NCBI GenBank assembly: GCA_023422695.1
Contig: JAFAGN010000037.1
Location: 1-7,652, forward strand
Origin: Pseudomonadota bacterium
GTDB taxonomy: Bacteria > Pseudomonadota > Alphaproteobacteria > Sphingomonadales > Sphingomonadaceae
Length of the DNA: 7,652 nt
Direction of reading: 5' to 3'
Position numbers and translations under genes: made by a program. Shown piece by piece: positions 5,847 to 7,652 of this stretch. Position 1 is the first letter of the stretch; each line of letters begins with the position of its first letter. The notes below the pieces were generated by a model. That model searched no databases. It was not told the DNA's origin and saw nothing but the letters and a program-made list of their open reading frames with translations.

Positions 5847-6464
5847 TCAGCTATGCGCGAAAATATCGACCTCGGGCCAGCCGGCCAGGTCGAGCGCGGC
5901 GCGCGTCGGCAGGAAATCGAAGCAGGCTTGCGCCAGGTCGGTGCGCCCTTCGCGCGCCAATCGCATGTCGAGCACCTCTTTCATCGCGTGCAGGAACCGC
6001 ACGTCGCTGGCGGCATAGTCGCGCTGCGCGTCGCTCAGCTCGGCGGCGCCCCAGTCGCTCGACTGCTGCTGCTTCGACACTTCCTGTCCCAGAAGTTCGC
6101 GCACCAGCTCCTTCAGCCCGTGGCGATCGGTGTAGGTCCGGATCAGCTTCGACGCGATTTTGGTGCAATAGACGGGCGCGGTCACGACCCCGAGCGCCTG
6201 TTGCAGCGCCGCGATATCGAACCGGGCAAAATGGAACAGTTTCAAACGGTTAGGATCGGTCAAAATGGCCTTGAGCACCGGCGCGTCATAGCGACTGCCC
6301 GGCGCGAAGCGGACGAGATGTTCGTCGCCCGACCCGTCGCTGATCTGCACCAGGCACAATCGGTCGCGCAGCGGGTTCAAACCCATGGTTTCGGTGTCGA
6401 TCGCGACGGCGCCCGGGCCGAGCGCGCCCGCGGGCAAATCTTCTTCGTGGAAATATACGGTCAT
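5847..6464 (-). CDS. nrnC: NrnC-type nano-RNase (RNase D-like 3'-5' exonuclease)
   Basis: A 205-residue DEDDy exonuclease made of the catalytic domain only, without the HRDC domains of RNase D. Metal-binding residues are visible: Asp23 and Glu25 in AIDTETMGL, Asp83 in HFARFDI, and Tyr150 with Asp154 in DYAASDVRFLH. Length and blocks such as CTKIASKLIRTYTDRHGLKEL, SKQQQSSDW and the very C-terminal DIFAHS agree closely with NrnC of Bartonella and other alphaproteobacteria, as I remember it. NrnC degrades the 2-5-nucleotide RNAs (including pGpG from cyclic di-GMP turnover) in bacteria that lack Orn, and is usually essential there. AAGG stands a few bases before the ATG. It is the first clear gene of the nrnC-lptC-lptA cluster and is often annotated simply as ribonuclease D. 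Confidence 0.93.
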   Translation of the reverse strand: MTVYFHEEDLPAGALGPGAVAIDTETMGLNPLRDRLCLVQISDGSGDEHLVRFAPGSRYDAPVLKAILTDPNRLKLFHFARFDIAALQQALGVVTAPVYCTKIASKLIRTYTDRHGLKELVRELLGQEVSKQQQSSDWGAAELSDAQRDYAASDVRFLHAMKEVLDMRLAREGRTDLAQACFDFLPTRAALDLAGWPEVDIFAHS

Positions 6465-6607
6465 TGGCCCGCCTTAGGCGAAGCCGCCTTGCCGCTCAAT
6501 GACTGGTTTTGGCGCTGCTCGTCCATGCCGCGCAACGCCGCGGCAAAGCGCGCTTCGTCCGGCGTCGGCGCCGTGAATTTTCCGTTCGCAGATGCCGGAT
6601 GTTTAAG
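6461..6607 (-). other. Coding-like open stretch upstream of nrnC, start unclear
   Basis: A minus-strand frame is open from just after a TAG (6610-6608) to a TGA at 6463-6461, which overlaps the nrnC ATG by 4 bp (ATGA). Its last 38 or so codons have strong G/C third positions and read like protein (FTAPTPDEARFAAALRGMDE). The only ATG is at 6526-6524, giving 21 residues (ending SGKAASPKAGQ); a TTG at 6535-6533 gives 24. The coding character reaches upstream of both. It could be a small leader protein with an unusual start, or the tail of a gene that lost its front. No function is recognised. Confidence 0.35.
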
Positions 6608-6608
6608 C

Positions 6609-6616
6609 TATATATT
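6609..6616 (+). promoter_or_regulatory. Candidate -10 region for the cold-shock-domain gene
   Basis: TATATATT is the only AT-rich block in the divergent gap and lies 111 bases before the start codon at 6727. A weak -35 candidate, TTCGCA (6585-6590), is 18 bases upstream of it. If used, the transcript has a leader of about 100 bases, the kind of long 5' untranslated region known in csp mRNAs. This is a guess from composition and position. Confidence 0.3.
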
Positions 6617-6726
6617 GCGTCGTTAGCGGCATGGGGCGAGTCTGTGCCCGTGGTGAAGTGCGTCCCCGTCCGACGCAAGGCGCCGATCGAATGGGGTATG
6701 GACGAACCGAAAGCGACTATTAGACA

Positions 6727-7509
6727 ATGAGTTTCAACAAGGATCGCCGCGGCCAGCGGGGGCGCGGCAAGCGCGATGATTTCGGCAATTTCGACAGCTT
6801 CGAACCTGCACCTTATGGCGGCGACAGCTACGGCGGCGGTAACCGCGGTGGCGGCTTCGGCGACCGTGGCGGCTTCGGCGGCGGTGATCGCGGTGGCTTC
6901 GGCGGTGGTGACCGCGGCGGCTTCGGCGGCGGCGACCGTGGCGGCTTTGGCGGTGGACGTGGCGGCGGCATGCCGGCGCAGGTCGTCGGCGAGGGCCAGG
7001 GTACGGTCAAATTCTTCAATGCAGCCAAAGGCTTCGGCTTTGTCGCACGCGACGATGGCGGCGAAGACGTGTTCGTTCACATCAGCGCGGTCGAACAGGC
7101 AGGGCTTACGGGGCTCGCTTCGGGCCAGCCGATGGGCTTCACGCTCGTCGAACGCAACGGCAAGGTGTCGGCGATCGATCTGAAGATCGAAGGCGAACCG
7201 ATGCCGGTCGAAGAATTCGCACCGCGCCAGCGTGACGATCGCGGCCCCGGCGGCGCACCGGGCGGCGCCCGCGGTCGGCGTCAGCTGACCGGTGAACGCA
7301 CGTCGGGTACGGTCAAATTCTTCAACACGACCAAGGGCTTCGGCTTTATCGCGCGCGATGACGGACAGGCCGACGCCTTTGTCCACATCAGCGCGGTGCA
7401 GCGCGCCGGCATGACCGGCCTCGACGAAGGCGACCGCGTCGCATTCGACATCGAAGTCGACGATCGCGGCAAATTCGCCGCAGTGAACATCCAGCCGCAT
7501 CAGGACTGA
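6727..7509 (+). CDS. Double cold-shock-domain protein with glycine/arginine-rich N terminus
   Basis: A 260-residue predicted nucleic-acid-binding protein. Residues 1-30 are charged (RRGQRGRGKRDD); 31-81 are a low-complexity Gly/Arg/Asp/Phe tract with three exact GGGDRGGF units (51-74). CSD1 spans about 91-153, with TVKFFN (93-98), RNP1 KGFGFV (101-106) and RNP2 VFVHIS (115-120). A Pro/Gly/Arg linker (about 160-190) leads to CSD2 at about 193-256, with TVKFFN (195-200), KGFGFI (203-208) and AFVHIS (217-222). CSDs bind single-stranded RNA or DNA, acting as RNA chaperones or antiterminators. Tandem-CSD proteins are typical of alphaproteobacteria (Caulobacter CspC and CspD); the RGG-like head should add RNA binding and self-association. 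No good Shine-Dalgarno site precedes the ATG. Whether it is cold-induced or growth-phase-regulated cannot be read from sequence. Confidence 0.92.
   Translation: MSFNKDRRGQRGRGKRDDFGNFDSFEPAPYGGDSYGGGNRGGGFGDRGGFGGGDRGGFGGGDRGGFGGGDRGGFGGGRGGGMPAQVVGEGQGTVKFFNAAKGFGFVARDDGGEDVFVHISAVEQAGLTGLASGQPMGFTLVERNGKVSAIDLKIEGEPMPVEEFAPRQRDDRGPGGAPGGARGRRQLTGERTSGTVKFFNTTKGFGFIARDDGQADAFVHISAVQRAGMTGLDEGDRVAFDIEVDDRGKFAAVNIQPHQD
6877..6948 (+). repeat. Three 24-bp tandem repeats encoding GGGDRGGF
   Basis: Three consecutive in-frame 24-base units encode exactly the same eight residues while varying at wobble positions (ggt/ggc, gat/gac, cgc/cgt, ttc/ttt). A partial unit lies on each side (DRGGF before, GGGRGGG after). 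The synonymous drift suggests the peptide is kept by selection and is not a fresh slippage product. Confidence 0.85.
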
Positions 7510-7532
7510 TCGGCGGGATCGCTGGAAAAACG

Positions 7533-7564
7533 AAAGGGCGGCTTACGGGCCGCCCTTTTTGTTT
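7533..7564 (+). terminator. Intrinsic terminator of the cold-shock-domain gene
   Basis: AAAGGGCGGC (7533-7542) pairs perfectly with GCCGCCCTTT (7549-7558) around a 6-base loop (TTACGG). The stem is followed by a T-rich run (TTTTTGTTT, 7556-7564). It begins 24 bases after the stop codon. The A-run before the stem means it could also act weakly in the opposite direction. Confidence 0.93.
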
Positions 7565-7604
7565 GGGTGATGGCGTCTGCTTTCGACCGACAGCTGCCGT
7601 CGAT

Positions 7605-7649
7605 CCTCCCTGTCGCGCAGCGATGGGGAGGTGGCAGCGCGAAGCGCTG
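7605..7649. repeat. Twin-hairpin intergenic repeat, cut by window end
   Basis: Two adjacent hairpins: 7605-7616 with 7620-7631 (CCTCCC...GGGAGG, 12 pairs if two G-T wobbles are allowed, loop GCA) and CAGCGC-GAA-GCGCTG (7635-7649, perfect). The words match a dispersed repeat that I recall from sphingomonad and Caulobacter intergenic DNA (CTCCCC...GTGGCAGCGCGAAGCGCTGACGGAGGGG). The element likely runs on past 7652. The stretch from 7565 to the end holds no gene. Confidence 0.55.
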
Positions 7650-7652
7650 ACG

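Noticed and set aside
4977..6626. Plus-strand open frame of 549 codons opposite lptA, lptC and nrnC.
   Set aside because: It is an arginine/alanine/histidine-rich antisense shadow with no recognisable domain, while the minus strand encodes three clear families.
6509..6730. Plus-strand frame of 73 codons ending in the ATGA overlap with the cold-shock-domain gene.
   Set aside because: It begins upstream of the likely promoter and is rich in Arg with no family signal; only its last ten codons (from 6698) are kept as a possible leader peptide.
6868..6960. Regularly spaced repeats that could suggest a CRISPR-like or minisatellite array.
   Set aside because: The 24-bp units are contiguous, in frame, differ at wobble positions and encode GGGDRGGF; there are no spacers.
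6496..7500. Minus-strand open frame of 334 codons opposite the cold-shock-domain gene.
   Set aside because: Its sequence mirrors the CSD repeats and glycine tract (AAEAATV-type low complexity); a high-GC shadow of a well-supported gene.

Overview
The window looks like chromosomal DNA of a GC-rich alphaproteobacterium, most likely a sphingomonad (Sphingopyxis, Sphingomonas or Novosphingobium type). The grounds are codon use with G or C in most third positions, an Atm1-type ABC exporter whose glutathione-contact residues line up with the Novosphingobium protein NaAtm1, an NrnC-type nano-RNase (the alphaproteobacterial stand-in for Orn), a double cold-shock-domain protein with a glycine-rich head, and several short palindromic repeats I recall from sphingomonad genomes. 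The genus is inference.

Layout. Positions 48-2050 (minus strand) are a compact arsenic operon read arsR, arsI, arsC, aqpS-like channel, with junctions of 4-bp overlap, 1-bp gap and 4-bp overlap. ArsR is a three-cysteine repressor. ArsI splits the carbon-arsenic bond of trivalent organoarsenicals. ArsC is a thioredoxin-coupled arsenate reductase. The channel is the only arsenite exit visible. Upstream of arsR (2061-2139) lie a candidate promoter and several TCGAAA/TTTCGA half-sites. A perfect 29-bp inverted repeat (2142-2222) separates this operon from an Atm1-type exporter gene (2231-4045, minus).

Positions 4046-4361 hold no convincing gene but carry a large imperfect inverted repeat. Next, on the minus strand, come a possible 49-residue protein (4362-4511), lptA (4618-5196), lptC (5193-5831) and nrnC (5847-6464), the last three forming a tight cluster that joins oligoribonucleotide turnover with LPS transport. 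A coding-like open stretch just upstream of nrnC (6461-6607) lacks a clear start.

The divergent gene at 6727-7509 (plus) encodes a 260-residue protein with a GGGDRGGF-repeat head and two cold-shock domains. A strong intrinsic terminator follows it (7533-7564), and another repeat element is cut by the right edge. No mobile-element gene, CRISPR array, tRNA or rRNA was seen. The items most worth a second look are the pump-less arsR-arsI-arsC-aqp operon with its operator cluster, the start-less coding stretch before nrnC, and the RGG-like plus double-CSD protein with no recognisable Shine-Dalgarno site.
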